Shown here: positions 24,102 through 37,400 of the stretch, in pieces
Numbering within the stretch: position 1 is the first letter of the stretch
Layout of the letters: every line of letters starts with the position of its first letter
Program-made: the position numbers and the translations under genes
NCBI GenBank assembly: GCA_935421135.1
Contig: OW285195.1
Location: 8,284,701-8,348,700 of the forward strand
Direction of reading: 5' to 3'
DNA from: Bugulina stolonifera
Lineage: Eukaryota > Bryozoa > Gymnolaemata > Cheilostomatida > Bugulidae
DNA: 64,000 nt
Notes under the pieces: model-generated
The model's input: the letters and a program-made list of their open reading frames with translations, nothing else
The model's database searches: none
Told to the model about the DNA's origin: nothing

Positions 24102-24810
24102 TGTCCCGCTCAACTCATACCCGTCCAATTACTCTTGTAATTATCCTGTATTCATGCATATACTTACACATATTCATATATTTTTATGTTTATGCATTAC
24201 TTGAACTACTGTATATGTCATAAATTACTAAGTGTAAATACCCCTTATAGACCCATGTAACTGAGGCCGACGTCTCAGAAATTGATGTAATTAATTTAGC
24301 ACCTGTTTTGCATGTTTTTAAACATCTTTTGTTTGGATCCGACCCATGTTATGTTGGGCGTTGGCCTTCCAGCCGCTATTTTGTTGTGCAATTTCTGGAT
24401 AAAGCTACGTCATCCTTTTACCAGAAACTGTTTTTCCCCAGAAGTATGAAACTATATAAAGCGAATGTTTTATAATGTTGTTGTCTCAGTTGATGCTTGG
24501 ATCGCAATAAAGACACTTCTTCTAGACTACTTAATTATAGAATCTTTTCTCGTAGCTAAGGTTAGTTCCTGCTGATGAGGTCTTACGACCTTGATGCCTG
24601 AACAACCTACTAGGCTGAACATACTCTATCTCAAGTATAGCGCATACATGTAAGCATTGATTCGGGACCACATGGGTCGTCTTGGTTAACTTGACTGCTA
24701 CCAGTTCTGCCGATCTTTTCATGTAATGCAAAAGGCCTAGCATCACTCATAGGCTCTTCCCTTTTTGCACTAGTGGGTCATTCCTCGACCTCAAGCAGAA
24801 ACACATTACA
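24102..24810 (+). mobile_element. second, diverged LTR of the 855-6188 family
   Basis: It aligns with the split LTR through taattactaagtg, cccatgtaa, the TATA box (24453-24460), the ttgttgtctcag initiator-like site, aataaa (24506-24511), the gggaccacatgggtcgtct block and a terminal acattaca. The TATA-to-aataaa spacing is 53 bp, as in the first copy. The right end at 24810 is clear. The left end is estimated by length and no target duplication was found. It shows the LTR sequence without the Harbinger insertion. Confidence 0.75.
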
Positions 24811-25279
24811 ATATGTGTACATATGATTGGACTATTCATTCATCAACTTCATTTAAAATCTGTAAATCGTAAAAAAAATCTGAAATCACATTCACTAAAC
24901 AGTGAAAGTTGGCCAAACTTTATCAAGTACTCATGTAGGTTTTGAACTTTGGTCATGCACACACGGTTTACCACACTGGCAAAGTGTCTACGCAGGTCTT
25001 GTCCGGACACTCACTGACTTTTCTGTCTGTTCGTACCAATTTTCCAGCTGTTCCGATCATTATATATGGTGGACATATTATGAAACCTCATAAAACATGA
25101 GATACAACCTAGATCAGTTATTTACGAAGAAGAAAATATTTTAAAAGTCGCTAAGATGTACTAAATGGGTAACATTTTGTGCAGATAAGTCCAGATGTTT
25201 TGCTCTTTCTACTTGACAATAGAATCGCTTCACATTCAAGGTGTATGCTCTGTCAATTTTGCCATCCCAAAAATAACCA
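24811..25279. other. intergenic, no gene seen
   Basis: Nothing recognised. Confidence 0.4.
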
Positions 25280-25350
25280 GCATTGGTGGTTCAGTGGTAG
25301 AATTCTCGCCTGCCACGCGGGAGGCCCGGGTTCAATTCCCGGCCGATGCA
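25280..25350 (+). tRNA. tRNA-Gly (GCC anticodon)
   Basis: A 71-nt cloverleaf. The acceptor stem GCATTGG pairs with CCGATGC (one G-T wobble) and is followed by discriminator A. The A box is TGGTTCAGTGGTAGAATTC, the anticodon loop CTGCCACG carries GCC, and the B box is GGTTCAATTCC. A Pol III terminator (tttt) follows directly at 25351. Confidence 0.97.
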
Positions 25351-25863
25351 TTTTGTTGCTTTATACTGTGAATCTTGCAATGTTATGAGACCATGGTCAG
25401 TCTAAGAATAGCGATTCCTGTTCAACACAGATTTCTGAAATATTGCATTCACATCCAGGGAATAGAGGAGTCCTTAGTTATTTGCACGTACGCTAATAAC
25501 ATTAAATTACATACATTACAGTCTAATAGCAGATTGCATGTTGTGTTGGAGCTATTTTCCCTCCAGAGATTAACAAAGAAAGAAGAAGGCAACTTTCACT
25601 CACTATTGCATAAATTCCATTCTCCCATGATATAGAGTGAATTTGTGAAAAAAGTAAATACCCTAAATGATAATTGTTTCAGAGTTATTCTCATATCGCA
25701 ATATGATTGTGCAAATATAGAAGGCAAAAAAAGAATAATCGGAATAATTTGGTGCAGATGTTGTTAAAATAGCATAAAACAGAAAATCGTCATCTCTGAA
25801 CAGAATAAAGCAGAGTAAATGCAGAGTCACTTTCACTGTCACAATCATTTTGCAAAGTAACCA
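25351..25863. other. spacer between the two tRNA-Gly genes
   Basis: No gene seen. Confidence 0.45.
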
Positions 25864-25934
25864 GCATCGGTGGTTCAGTGGTAGAATTCTCGCCTGCCAC
25901 GCGGGAGGCCCGGGTTCAATTCCCGGCCGATGCA
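25864..25934 (+). tRNA. tRNA-Gly (GCC anticodon), second copy
   Basis: Identical to the copy at 25280 except for one acceptor-stem base (GCATCGG), which restores a fully Watson-Crick stem with CCGATGC. Preceded by taacca, as in the first copy, and followed by cctttt as the Pol III terminator. Confidence 0.97.
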
Positions 25935-26179
25935 CCTTTTGCCTCTCCTCTGACTGTTTGAAACTTTTAATCTCGCATATACACGGTACATTTTAGTGCA
26001 CTGCATATACATGTAGATATGCGATAAAGTATGGCCCACCACAATTAATATGAACAAAACACAATGCTTCTAACACACAGTATTTTGCTTACTCCTCTCA
26101 ACTGGTTGAAGAGGAAATGGATATTCCGCTAACAGCCACTAAATCGATCACCGTATTTCCAGACATGTGCCAAGCAGAC

Positions 26180-26770
26180 AAATACTCAAGTCAAGAGTCA
26201 AGTAAGAGTATATATTCCCAATTGATAAAAAGTAATTTAGAGTCAACTCATCGGATGAAGCAATTCAAAAGTAGAGTAAGAGTAAATAAACAGCCATTTT
26301 GAAAAGTAAAGTAAGAGTCAAGCAACTAGGGCCAAAATGCTAGAGTCAGAGTAGAGTCAAAAGTACAGCGGTATGTCAAAGAGAATACCAATGGGAATTT
26401 TGTATAACACAAATTTCTGATGTATACAAGTGTGACAACACACAATAGGTAATACTTAGTGTTAGATCCGATTTTCTGTCAGTTATAGTAATTCTGAGGA
26501 ACACAGGCTACTTCAAATTTGCACTTGTTATAGTGGTAGGTCTGTTTATCTATAAGCCTCCCAGCTTCTCTATGGTAGACAAGACTTATTACATAATTAC
26601 ACCAAACCAATAGAATTATCATTGATAGCTGAGAGATTAGAGTAAAGTAAGAGTCAAGCATCATGCCTTGTAGGAGAGTCGAAGTAAAAGTCAATTCCCA
26701 GCTTTCACACAATACAAAAGCACAAGTCAATTAAAAGTAATGAAAAGCTGTTGCTCGAGTTAACTTGAGT
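26180..26770. repeat. degenerate agtaagagtcaa motif cluster
   Basis: Many scattered copies of agagtcaagtaagagt and related words (for example near 26192, 26275, 26308, 26345, 26640 and 26680), ending with a gagtcgagtaaaatgactcgagt palindromic stretch at about 26765. Confidence 0.5.
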
Positions 26771-27832
26771 CGAGTAAAATGACTCGAGTGCCCATGTCTG
26801 CGTATTTCCAAGGTTGGACTCATGCAAATTAGAGTGTGAAACATGTACACTGTAGTTCTCTACCCTATGCATCACAAATTCCAATAAAATTGCTAATTTG
26901 TTTGTCCAAAGAGTAGAGAATGAGCTCTTGGATACAAATGTGTGCTTAAGCCTTAACTAGAATTGGTCATAATTACATCACAAACTGTATAATAAATTAG
27001 AGCTCAATTAGCCTAATGGCAGTTTGTCTATGTTGGAACTGTGTTCTACCTAGGAAAAAAAGAAGCAGAAAAGACAACTTTGCAAAAGTTTTTGGATACA
27101 CACATTACCGTGGCTATGACATAAACCCAACTATACCATAATGTAGAGCGGGTGTGTGAACAAAGCATTTGATGGTATTTTAGACCACTCATATAATTTA
27201 TAAAAACAACTCGATAACGCTGTCAACTGGTATACATGTAAGTCATAGACGTTATTGAGTAAATCTAGAAATAAATTAAAGAAGAATGGTTTGGTAAATG
27301 AGTTGCTAGAATAGCATGAAACATGTTATTGGCATGTCTGAACATGCAAAGCAACGAATAATTTTTATGCTTCCAAAAATAAAACCTGCACTTTCGCTCT
27401 AGACAATAGCCGAAAACTTGTGAAGAGTACAAGTGAAAGTAAAATTTGGGAACAGTGGCCAGCCCTAACTGTGCTGCAGGTGATTATCGTTAAATGCAAA
27501 AATTTGGTCTCATTAGAGATATAGCATACATATTTACATGTACAATGTACAGGTATGTACGATTTACATGGAAGTAGTTTCAGTGGATTATAATATAATG
27601 CATGACATTACAATCATGTACGTAGTTTCTAGTTCACCCAACAAGCATGATTGTACACTGTACAACATGTAAGCAGGACGCGTTAAAGACCAACCCACTT
27701 TGCCCCTAAATTTTTGATTGGATTTTTGCTAAATCAGTACAGCCCTGGGTCTAGCCAACTATCAGGTATATTACATGACTTGTATTCTAACTAAAATTTC
27801 TGGTGATTAAAACCAAGACATTGCCGATTTTC

Positions 27833-27970
27833 CAATCTGCTCAGAAGTTGTCCTCTTTAGATTCTCAGTTGCCTTTGCTACACGTTGTAATGTATGCTCA
27901 GAAGTTGTCCTCTTTAGAATCTCAGTTGCCTTTGCTACATGTAATGTACAATCAGAAGTTGTGTTCTCTT
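27833..27970. repeat. tandem repeat, unit about 59 bp
   Basis: Two and a half copies of a unit starting tcagaagttgtcctcttta and containing tctcagttgcctttgctaca. The last copy is partial. Confidence 0.75.
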
Positions 27971-28394
27971 TAGTTTTTAGTAGGCCTTTGCGGTGAATTT
28001 TTCTTGCAACATTTTGTGCTGTCCTATTATACAGGTAAAGCTTTGGAATCAAGGCTACATTTAATTGTAAGTATAATAGATGACCAGTATGCTGCAGGGA
28101 ATAGCTTCATAGTTGATCTCACAAGCTGTTTTATAGTATCAAGTTGAACTAGAACTGCAATCAACCATCTCTGGATATTAGGACTGTAGGCTGGTGCTTT
28201 CTCAGGAAAAAAACATCTCTAAGGACCCAATACCATCCAATATTTAATAAAACAAGGTAAGTTGTTGATTTATAAATTACCTGAATGACACTCTCTCACT
28301 TGACCAATTTTTTAACGCTACTGTCCAATGTTTACCAATCAGTATATTTTTGTTTTAGAAAATCAAACTAATGTAGTAAGAATCACAACTAGAT

Positions 28395-31300
28395 ATGGCT
28401 GCTAGAATACCTGACCTGATGTCCACCAGATATTGTTCCTGCAAAAATTGTCAACAGCGGTTGTTGAATACCACAGACGACCCAGAGCTACTACTCTCTC
28501 CTATATCTCGTCTACAGTCTATGCAGGCTCAGTCAACTGAAAGTAAAGGGTATGCTACATGTACGCACAACTTCTGCAAATATCGCAAGTTTAAAAAACA
28601 GGAAACGTTGTTAGGTGCTACACAGAAGTTGCGTTTTTATTATAAACAAACAAGTTGTCTACTCATTAATTCAACTAAAGGCAAGAGTAGGTAAATCTAA
28701 GGAAATAATGTAGCTCGTGGACCCACAAAATGATAATTAGGGGTTGTGATACATTTACATTGAATCTCTTTAGGATTAGCCCCTTCATGTTGTAGCTTAA
28801 ATTAAAACCTCCACTATTTTAGCAATATATCGGAACACGCAGGTTGAAATATTTCTGCTCGGTGAAAACTAAGTTCAACTAAATGTTTCCTATACGTAGC
28901 GAGCCCCTGAGAGGCTTGACTTGAATTTATGGTTTAGGATGCACATGATAGCTTGACTGTTGATTTCTTTTTATTCCCCTCGTGTTTATAATAAGGATTG
29001 AACTTCTCCCACAGTGCTGGTCTTTTGTTGGATTAATTTAAACAACATAGCTATATACAGCTTTCGTCCACGGTCAGTAGAATATAGCACAAGTTCAAAT
29101 TAAATATAATATTAAATTGATTTTAATTTATTTAATGATTTTATTTTATTATCCAAAAGCTAAACTCAACTGCTAGCACCTTGTCAATGCTTCTTAAGCT
29201 AGCTGTAGCCAATCAACACTCGATTCGCATTTTGTAACGTTAAAAATTTATAGCATGCAATAAACATGCGACTTCGCAAAATTTCAACATCAGTAATTGC
29301 AAAACGCAAAATTCGTGCGATTCGCATAAATTTTGCGTCTGTGTAGCACGCCCTTAATGCACAAACTGTCAGCCCAAGCCAGTGAGTATATACGCAGTCA
29401 TGCAGCAGTTTATTTGCCATATATGGAAAAGAAACCCATAGTTGCTAGTAAATTGAATTGTAAGCTTAAATAAATGTAAGTATTTGCTCAATAGAAATGA
29501 GAATGTGTATTATAACAGTGAATCTACAAGTACTTTATGATTTTATCTGAATCATCTCATTTATTTACTGCAACCATTATTTAGGGCAATGAATAATACC
29601 TAGTTGCATATTTTGATGTGCTGAGTAAACTATGTGTAGTTAAACTCAAGTTGTATTTCATAAATATAGACTATTTGCTTTTGCATGCCCAATTCGTTGG
29701 CCAATTACATTTTTCCGCTGTAGAACTCCTCAAGTTGTAGACAGCTTGAGTTGTCTGTCTACTAGAACTCTATCAGATGTTGATCCTGCTGAGACGAATG
29801 TACCATGTGATATGTGTAAGGAATGGGAGAGCAAACCGGTCTGCTACTGCATAGGCTGTGACAAGAAGCTCTGTGATGAGCACCTGAAGGTGATTGTCTA
29901 GTTCAATGGATGCCAAGCTGTTTTAGAAATGCAAATTCCAAGTCCATTTTGCATACTATATGTGTAGCCTCCTTTTACATGTATGTATTGGCTTCATTAC
30001 TCTACAAGTAGACTAACCTATACATCTACTTGGAAATTGACCAACCTTACATTGCCACTTGATGTATTAGTACTTGTATTAGTTGCTCTCTGGCATCTCC
30101 ACTAAGAGCTATCTGGAATTCAATACCAACGACAGATGCATCCTATTTCCCGCCATCTTACATGCAGCAATTTATTAATATTCTCACCCTGCAATTACAT
30201 GTACTATTGTTTCCTTGCTAACTTGTTCCATTAACATGTTTATTGTATTTTAAAGTGCCGTAGCTGCTCGCTTGGCTGGTTTTTTTCTTGAACAATATCA
30301 TTGAAACAAGAAGATCTACTTGTAAAATGTGCACCAATTGACAGTAAAGCTGGGAGACAAAAATCAGTTGTGTTAATTTACACTGTATATTATATTTTAG
30401 CTGCATGACGAGTTTGGGATGAAACACACAACAGTTGAAATAGAAGAGTTCTTAAAACAACCAACTAGATATCTCAGAGAGTCGTGCCCCAAGCATGAGG
30501 CAGAAACTCCAATTCAGGCCTGTGGGAAATGTCACAAAGTATTTTGTGTAGATTGCAAAACTAACAAGACATGCAGAGTAACCTATGGTAAGGTGTTTAG
30601 CAATCTAAAGTACCGGTACAACAGTTGTAAATTGATTTGCTTTTGGGACAGCACCTCAAGAAGAATACCACCTGGAATTAGTTACATAACCATTTACATA
30701 ATAAAGGGATGCTAAATTTTTTTGTCCCAATCCATAAAAATGTTGCATTATGTAGGGCTACAATCATTTCTTTGCACATACACTCTCTGACTTGTGATAA
30801 TTAAATAATATATATATTTTATTTTTAGCAAGGAATTTGTCTGTGAGCAGTCAGAGACTTGTTTCAAATCCATGAAAATACCAGTCTTTGGCTGGGGTTT
30901 GAACCCGGGGCCTCTACGGCACCTAATCGCCTAGCACAGTGACTGGTATTTTCATGGATTTGAAACAAGTCTCTGACTGCTCACAAACAAATTCCTTGCT
31001 AAAAATACAATATAAATAATATATATTTTGAATTAGGTGGCAACCTGTGCCATGAAATTTATAAGCTTGCACCTTTGGCTGACAATCTGAGGAAACAGAT
31101 CAGGAAGGCACTCAACTTGCTGTCTGAGAGGTATGAAACTCTGACTAGGAGTGAGGAAACATACAATAGCAGACTGGAAAAAATAGACCAGTCAGTTGAA
31201 ACCATGGTGTTTGAAGTAGAATCAGTTACTGAGGAACAGGTGAGGTGCGGAAGATTTTCAGAATTAAACTATTTAATTCAGTATTATTACATGTTATACA

Positions 31301-33205
31301 GTCATGTAGGTTACTGGTGTCAAGATAAGCTATATATATGTTTTACAATGGAGGTGTGTTGCTATATTTTAAAACCTATGTTTAAAACATCATAATATGA
31401 CATTATGGTCACAACATGTAAGTTAAAAGTTTCGAAAATGATTCAGCTATTTTGACGCAGTGAATGTGCAAATTTATCAGGTAAAACTTAATTTTACGGC
31501 ATGACAACAGGCAATGTGAGCTTATCTGGCTGACGTTATTATCTCTCAAGATTGCAGAAATTAGAAGGCGATGTGAAGAAAGAATAAATGAAATCAAAGA
31601 TTATCAATCGAAGAGCAGGGATGAAGTAAGTATGCAAATAGTAAAGTTGCTAGCTCAGAAAGAGAAGGTAGCAGACCTATGGAGGTCAACCTGGGACGCA
31701 TTACTGCAAAGTCGCAATGCTGAGATAGTCAAGTTGTGGAAAGACTATCCTCAAAGGTACAAATCAACTGAAGCGGCTGAATTTGAAGAAGAATTTGATG
31801 GAACCCAACAAGAATTTGGACAGCTGGCATTGGCTGGTATGTTGAGGATACACATTGCATATAATATGAACTTATAGATTTGTGTTCTAGTCATACTGCT
31901 ATTATCTCGACTATTATTGTCAGCTAAAATTATTAATAATACTAAAAAATTTAACGAAAAATAACAAGTGCATTAATGTTTCATTTAGATCATAAATTGA
32001 TAAGTAGGGAGTATAAGATTTTTAGTACAATATTAACAATTTAAACTACTTCCATTCTTTTTTCAAGGTGCATATCGACAAATAGAGAGAGATTTTATTC
32101 ATGGCTTGGCTCCCTTTGAAATGGCAGAAGTAAAATGGGATCCTGATCAGTGTACTTTGGTGTTTTGGGAAACCGAGGAAATACTGCTGACTACTGCAGG
32201 CTACAAAGTAGCTAATATAATTAATGTCAACACAACTAGGAAGGAGACTTTTAAAGCGAATGGAAACCACTCCTGTAGGGAGGTTGAAAACCTTTACGGT
32301 ATATGGAGAAGTGATAGGTACCATTGGAACGGGGCAGTGTCTCAACACCTCAGTACGGTAACTGAGATAATCACCTTCCAGAGCTTTCAGCCGGTCGCAG
32401 ACACCTATCAGCAAGTTGCCACTTTGAAAAACGGTTCTAAAACCATTGTTGTTGATAGCCATTCAGGCAAATTGCTATTTTTTGCCAAGAACGGCACTTT
32501 GCTTCACACCAGTAAAATACCAAACACTGTCAGACCGCAAAGTGTCTACATCCTTGAAGATGGGGCCATTCTAGTCACAGATTTCCATGAACAGCAGTTG
32601 AATAAATATGCTCTAGATGGAACAAACTTGGTACACGTGTGGGCGTGTTCTAGACTCGCAGCACCAACTGGAATCTGTTCAGATGAGTACGGCTACATTT
32701 ATGTAGGAAGTTTGACAGAAGGAGAGATTTATGCAGTGTCTTCTCATGGTAAATATGACACCCTAAAGTTGCTTATCCATACTTCCTGATCATCGCTATC
32801 TATTATGGCAGAATCTTCTTGTATTTTTAACACAAATTTATGATAAGCTTTTGGTCTAATATAAAAAACTATTCAAGTAAAATAAATAGATCATTTGACA
32901 ATACTTCTATGAATTTTCAGCAAAACTCCATGACATGAAATCGCTTGTACATTAAATATAAAAGAAAAGCTAGACACTGTTCTCTAAGAGCGGTGGGATT
33001 GTGCAGCTCTGTGTTGTACTGGGATCATATCACCCGCACATGTTATTTCTTTATTTTAGGAGAGCTCTTGGTTATCTATAGACCTCCAGAGTTGCGCAAC
33101 GTGACCATCTGCTGTCTAGCTATAAACAAAGATGTTCTGGCAGTGGCATGCGGTAATGATGGAATGAGAATGTTTACCATGAAAAGGAACAGATGTCGTG
33201 TCTAA
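28395..33205 (+). CDS. TRIM-like gene 1 (degenerate RING, B-boxes, coiled coil, NHL-like propeller)
   Basis: Seven exons join in frame into 607 residues: 28395-28549, 29724-29889, 30401-30587, 31037-31239, 31551-31836, 32068-32748 and 33060-33205. Intron phases are 2, 0, 1, 0, 1, 1, the same as in the other three genes. The RING region (residues about 13-50) keeps only YCSCKNC; the CSHxxC motif and the final C-x2-C of the paralogues are gone, so E3 ligase activity is doubtful. Residues about 83-106 are a B-box 1-like knuckle (CDMC, CYCIGC, CDEH). Residues 130-160 are a B-box 2-like knuckle (CPKH, CGKC, CVDC) ending in cysteine rather than two histidines. Exons 4 and 5 are a coiled coil of about 160 residues. 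Exons 6 and 7 are a beta-propeller with NHL-type signatures (PTGICSDEYGYIYVGS). Likely a cytoplasmic scaffold or binding protein. Confidence 0.88.
30821..31006. mobile_element. SINE-like repeat forming a long hairpin
   Basis: The arms 30821-30886 and 30941-31006 are inverted copies (66 bp, one mismatch seen). The 54-nt loop carries the tRNA-like B-box core gggtttgaacccgg. Lies in intron 3 of TRIM-like gene 1. Confidence 0.8.
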
Positions 33206-34400
33206 CTGCCTTTAGCAGAATTTTAAGTTCTGCTACTTGGTTCCTTTTAATTACTTCTCATCTCTATCTCCTACCTCTTACCTATTATGGCAGGATTATA
33301 ATGAAGTAGCCTAGAACTACACATACATGCTGTTTTGGGTTTTCCCTCTTTAATTTTAGCAAAAGTTGCAGATCCACATGCCTTTGTGCAATACATGAAG
33401 AATTTTAGTATGAGACCCTATCACCAATAATGTTACTTGTGCCATGACCATGACTAATACCAATAGCTACAACGGTGTTTTATTATTTGGATGTGAAATT
33501 CCCTGATATATTTTTTAGTGTAAACAATAAATCAAGTGTACTAGAAAGAACAAGACTGTTTGCTGTACTTAACTGCTACACGGATCATGGTTGCTGTCTA
33601 AACAATGCTTTTGATGTTAAGATGCACTATTTAGATGTTCTGGTACATTTACATTACTACTTAAACCAACAAAGTTTTGCAGATTTTTCCTCAAGTACAT
33701 GAGGTGTATGTTGGGATCATAGTTTTGTTCAATTGGCTTATTTTGACTTGAGACGTGCATTTAGCTAATTACTTCGTATTTGCCTTGACAGATCACACTT
33801 TCACAATGAAGTTGAACAAACAGTTTCTAACGATGCAATACAGAAAAATCAGCCAAGATCTCTTTAACTTGTGACATTCAAATGAATTGCTGGCATAATG
33901 GAAACAGTGTACCCCAAATTCAATGTACAAGAGTGCTTGATATTTCGCTTTTAGCCTAGTACTACATTGCATAACTACAATTTGTATGCATGTAAGAGTG
34001 AGTGAGAGCCATTCATGCCACTGCTATAGGCTACTTGTAAGCGTATTGGCTATGAATGCAATGTAGCTAAGGCATATTTGGCTTTGGGTACAAAGATGTA
34101 CACTTCCTCTTGTAAAACAATTTGTGTCAGTTCACAGAGTGGTGTATGTAAGATCTAGACTCAATTTCCCACTGGAACTTGGTGGTATTAAAAGATCTAG
34201 CAATCACGAAGGTGTAGCCTAAACAGGTAAGATATTGATAATAGATATAAACATTGAGAAACAAATGCTTGTACATGTTTGTGTTTCGCATCTACATGTA
34301 GCACATACGTGATGTAAATTATTCTATAGGAATCATTAGCCCAAATTCAATTCAAGACATACAGTTGTATATTTTAGATTTTTAAAGCAGAAAATCCAAG
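33206..34400. other. spacer between TRIM-like genes 1 and 2
   Basis: Presumably the 3' UTR of gene 1 and the promoter of gene 2. No clear poly(A) or TATA signal was assigned. Confidence 0.4.
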
Positions 34401-37400
34401 ATGGCCACTGCAGCAAATTACCAGGAATCTTCCAACTGTGACTACTGCCTGAAAAGATTGGCTCTCACCGAAGATCGAAGAGGGTTATCATGCTCACATG
34501 TGCTGTGTATGGATTGTCTAGAAGAACGAACTGTAGCAAGTGGAGGGGTTGCTTGCCCTATTTGTCAGTAGGTGATACCCATCTACATGTAGCTTGTATG
34601 ACGAATTACATTGTCTTCTAGAATATATATTTATGATCAAATTGCGAACTATTTCACTCTTAACATCTTGATCAATATTGGTATTTTGGCTACTAAAAAC
34701 TTCTTTAATACAAATTATCCACATGGTCTAGACTCTAGAGTGACTAGACATGTTCCGTTTCAACTGGAAAAAACAATGTAACATTAGATCTGTGCAATTG
34801 TATCTATAGGAACTTACTAGATAATTTTTTGCCTTTAGATCACACCAAAGTGTAGACAGTTTGAAGAGTCCACTGAAAGTCGATCTACCAGACACACCTG
34901 ATGTTAATGCTGAAAAGGAAGAGAAAGCATGCACTATGTGTGATTTTAAGGGAGGAGAAGCTACCTACTACTGTCTGAACTGTGACAGAGTATTATGTGA
35001 TGAGCACGTTGAGGTGAGTTGCTTAGTTATGATTGCTTAGCTACGGTTGCTTAGATACAGTTGCTTAGTTGCGGTTGCTTAGCTACTGTTGCTTAGCTAC
35101 GGTTGCTTAGATACAGTTGCTTAGCTATGATTGCTTAGCTACGGTTGCTTAGATACAGTTGCTTAGTTGCGGTTGCTTAGCTATGATTGCTTAGCTATGG
35201 TGGTTTAGATACAGTTGCTTAGTTGCGGTTGCTTAGCTGTGGTTGCTTAGTTACGGTTGCTTAGATACAGTTGCTTAGTTATGGTTGCTTAGCTATGGTT
35301 GCTTAGTTACGGTAGATTAATTAAGGTCACTGAGGTACGGTTGCTTAGTCACATCCAGGTCTCACCAATAGAAAAGTACATTTACAGTTGGTGTAAACCT
35401 GGTACTCAATAGCATGATCCTTGTTTGGATTTAATGCAAAGTTACTTATTTGTATATATTCATATAAATTAGGTCTCCCAAATGTCAACAACATTTTTGG
35501 TTAGGATGCCCGAACCAATATTTCAAAAAAAACATGGAAAGAAGTGATTTTTTTAGATATTGTACAGTGCACATTGCAATCAACTATTTGGCATTTTTGT
35601 CAGTTGCATCATAATCTACATCAGAGTAATTCATCTGTAAGTATGGACAGAGCTAGAACACTGCCGGAGAAATATCACAAAGAGTTCTGTGACAAACATC
35701 AACAAGAAGACTTAATTTGCAAGAACTGCTTCAGAACATTTTGTATCAACTGCCACACTCGGAAAACATGTGATACTACTGATGGTTAGTGAAATATCAC
35801 CACTTTGAACAGCTTGAAACGTGAATTCTGCTTTACGTTTAGTCCTACAAGAGAAATCATTGTATAAATGCGAAAATTTCTTTTAATTAGAATTACTTGA
35901 ATATCCACCTTACTGTAGGTGATAAAATACATCACGAGATATTTGAAACAGAAGTGCTTGCAAATGAGATCAGGAGAGAAATTAAAGAACTGTTGAAAGA
36001 GCTCCACATTAAACTGGTAAAAGTATCTGATCTGGAAAGGGTAGCCACTACAAAGAAAGAAGATCTAAAATTAGAGCTCCTTCAGATGGCAGAAGAAGTA
36101 GACAAAGTTACTAAACAGCAGGTAAAAGTTATTTCACTATTTTCAGAATTGCATGTATGGATCTATGTGATAGTGCATACAAATCCACTGCATGCTGCAT
36201 GTACATGTAGTGTCATTCAATCTTGGCATAGCATTACTAGTTGCAGTGGGGAATAGGGTAAGCATAACGATCAGGGGTAAATGTACCACTTCTCAAATGA
36301 ACATGGCCGTTGGGTGAACCGCAGGGGACTGGTACAATAAAGAGCTCACCATAAGTAATACTATAATAGATGGAGTTAAGGAAGATTTTTTTATGAATAG
36401 TACCATTTGAGCCACCTGCCTAAATTTCTACAACAGTACACATGTAACCGGCAATGAAGAGCAAAATAAATGTTTGGCCTATTGTATAATAGACACTATG
36501 TAGATTTTTACATGGTTAAGCTACTTAAAATTTCTAAATTCAAATGGTTTGTGCTGAATTCACTTTTACTAACAACGTAGTCTGAAGTTTGAAAAATTTT
36601 TCGCAAGACCTAGCAGCTAACACCAAATTGCCCAGAGCATGAGTTCAGATATTTTTGTAAAGATCAAGTAAAGGACGGACAACAAAAAATTAAACGGCAT
36701 CTTTTGAATCAGCGCTTTTTAAACAGACAAACAAAAGCAGATTCTGGATGCAATTTTATATCTTATATTGGATTGTTTAAAATGCCAATTTGTTTTTGAG
36801 TTTATAACCCACATCATCTCTTTTAGCCATATTTTAGCATTCTATTTCATATAACATTTCAAGTTTAATAATCTTTGTTCTTCCGGTAAAGTATAATACA
36901 TGTATGATGTGAATTCTCAATCTCTCATTCCATACGTGTATGTGGAAGCAGCCATTGCATGCACTTTGTAAGATACAGATAAGCGTTTATCCACTTCCTA
37001 GATTTGGCACATCAACGAAGCGTGCGTTCAAACAAAGAAGCAGATAGATGACCACTTTGCTACTTGCACAAAGCAGCTAGATACCTACGTTACAAGCTTG
37101 CTTCGTAAGAAAAAGATGATATCAGACCTGTGGAGATCAACCACTCAGTGTCTCTCAGAGCATGCAGACATGGAGGTGATCAGAGGTAAAGAGGACAGCA
37201 TGAAGACGCTTAAAGAAGGACTGTCAACTGAGCTCCTCACCCCAGTGACGAAGCCAGGGATATTGATCACAGCTGGTATGTAAAATAACTATAAACCTAT
37301 GCAGCAAAAGCCTACCGGATTGTTATGTGCATGTATCTATATGAGCGTGTGTGAGTGCAAAGCATAGTATAGTATTAATAGTGATGGCGGAGAATCGATA

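Larger units (their letters stand above)
25935..28394. other. gene-poor spacer with simple and tandem repeats
   Basis: Holds a run of degenerate agagtaaagtca-like motifs (26180-26770) and a short tandem repeat (27833-27970). No exon recognised. Confidence 0.45.

Noticed and set aside
25179..25388. 69-residue open frame over the first tRNA-Gly
   Set aside because: Translates the tRNA gene; not coding.
27833..27970. Possible CRISPR array
   Set aside because: Adjacent repeat units without spacers of even length, in an animal nuclear genome. The same applies to the 14-bp array at 35020 and the 25-bp repeat at 48069.
27807..28052. Open frame with repeated KATEILKRTTSEHTL-like peptide
   Set aside because: The apparent peptide repeat is only the 59-bp DNA tandem repeat read in an open frame. 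No start context, splice partner or domain.
30890..30945. Functional tRNA in the SINE hairpin loop
   Set aside because: Only a B-box-like segment is present. No cloverleaf with paired acceptor and anticodon stems can be drawn.
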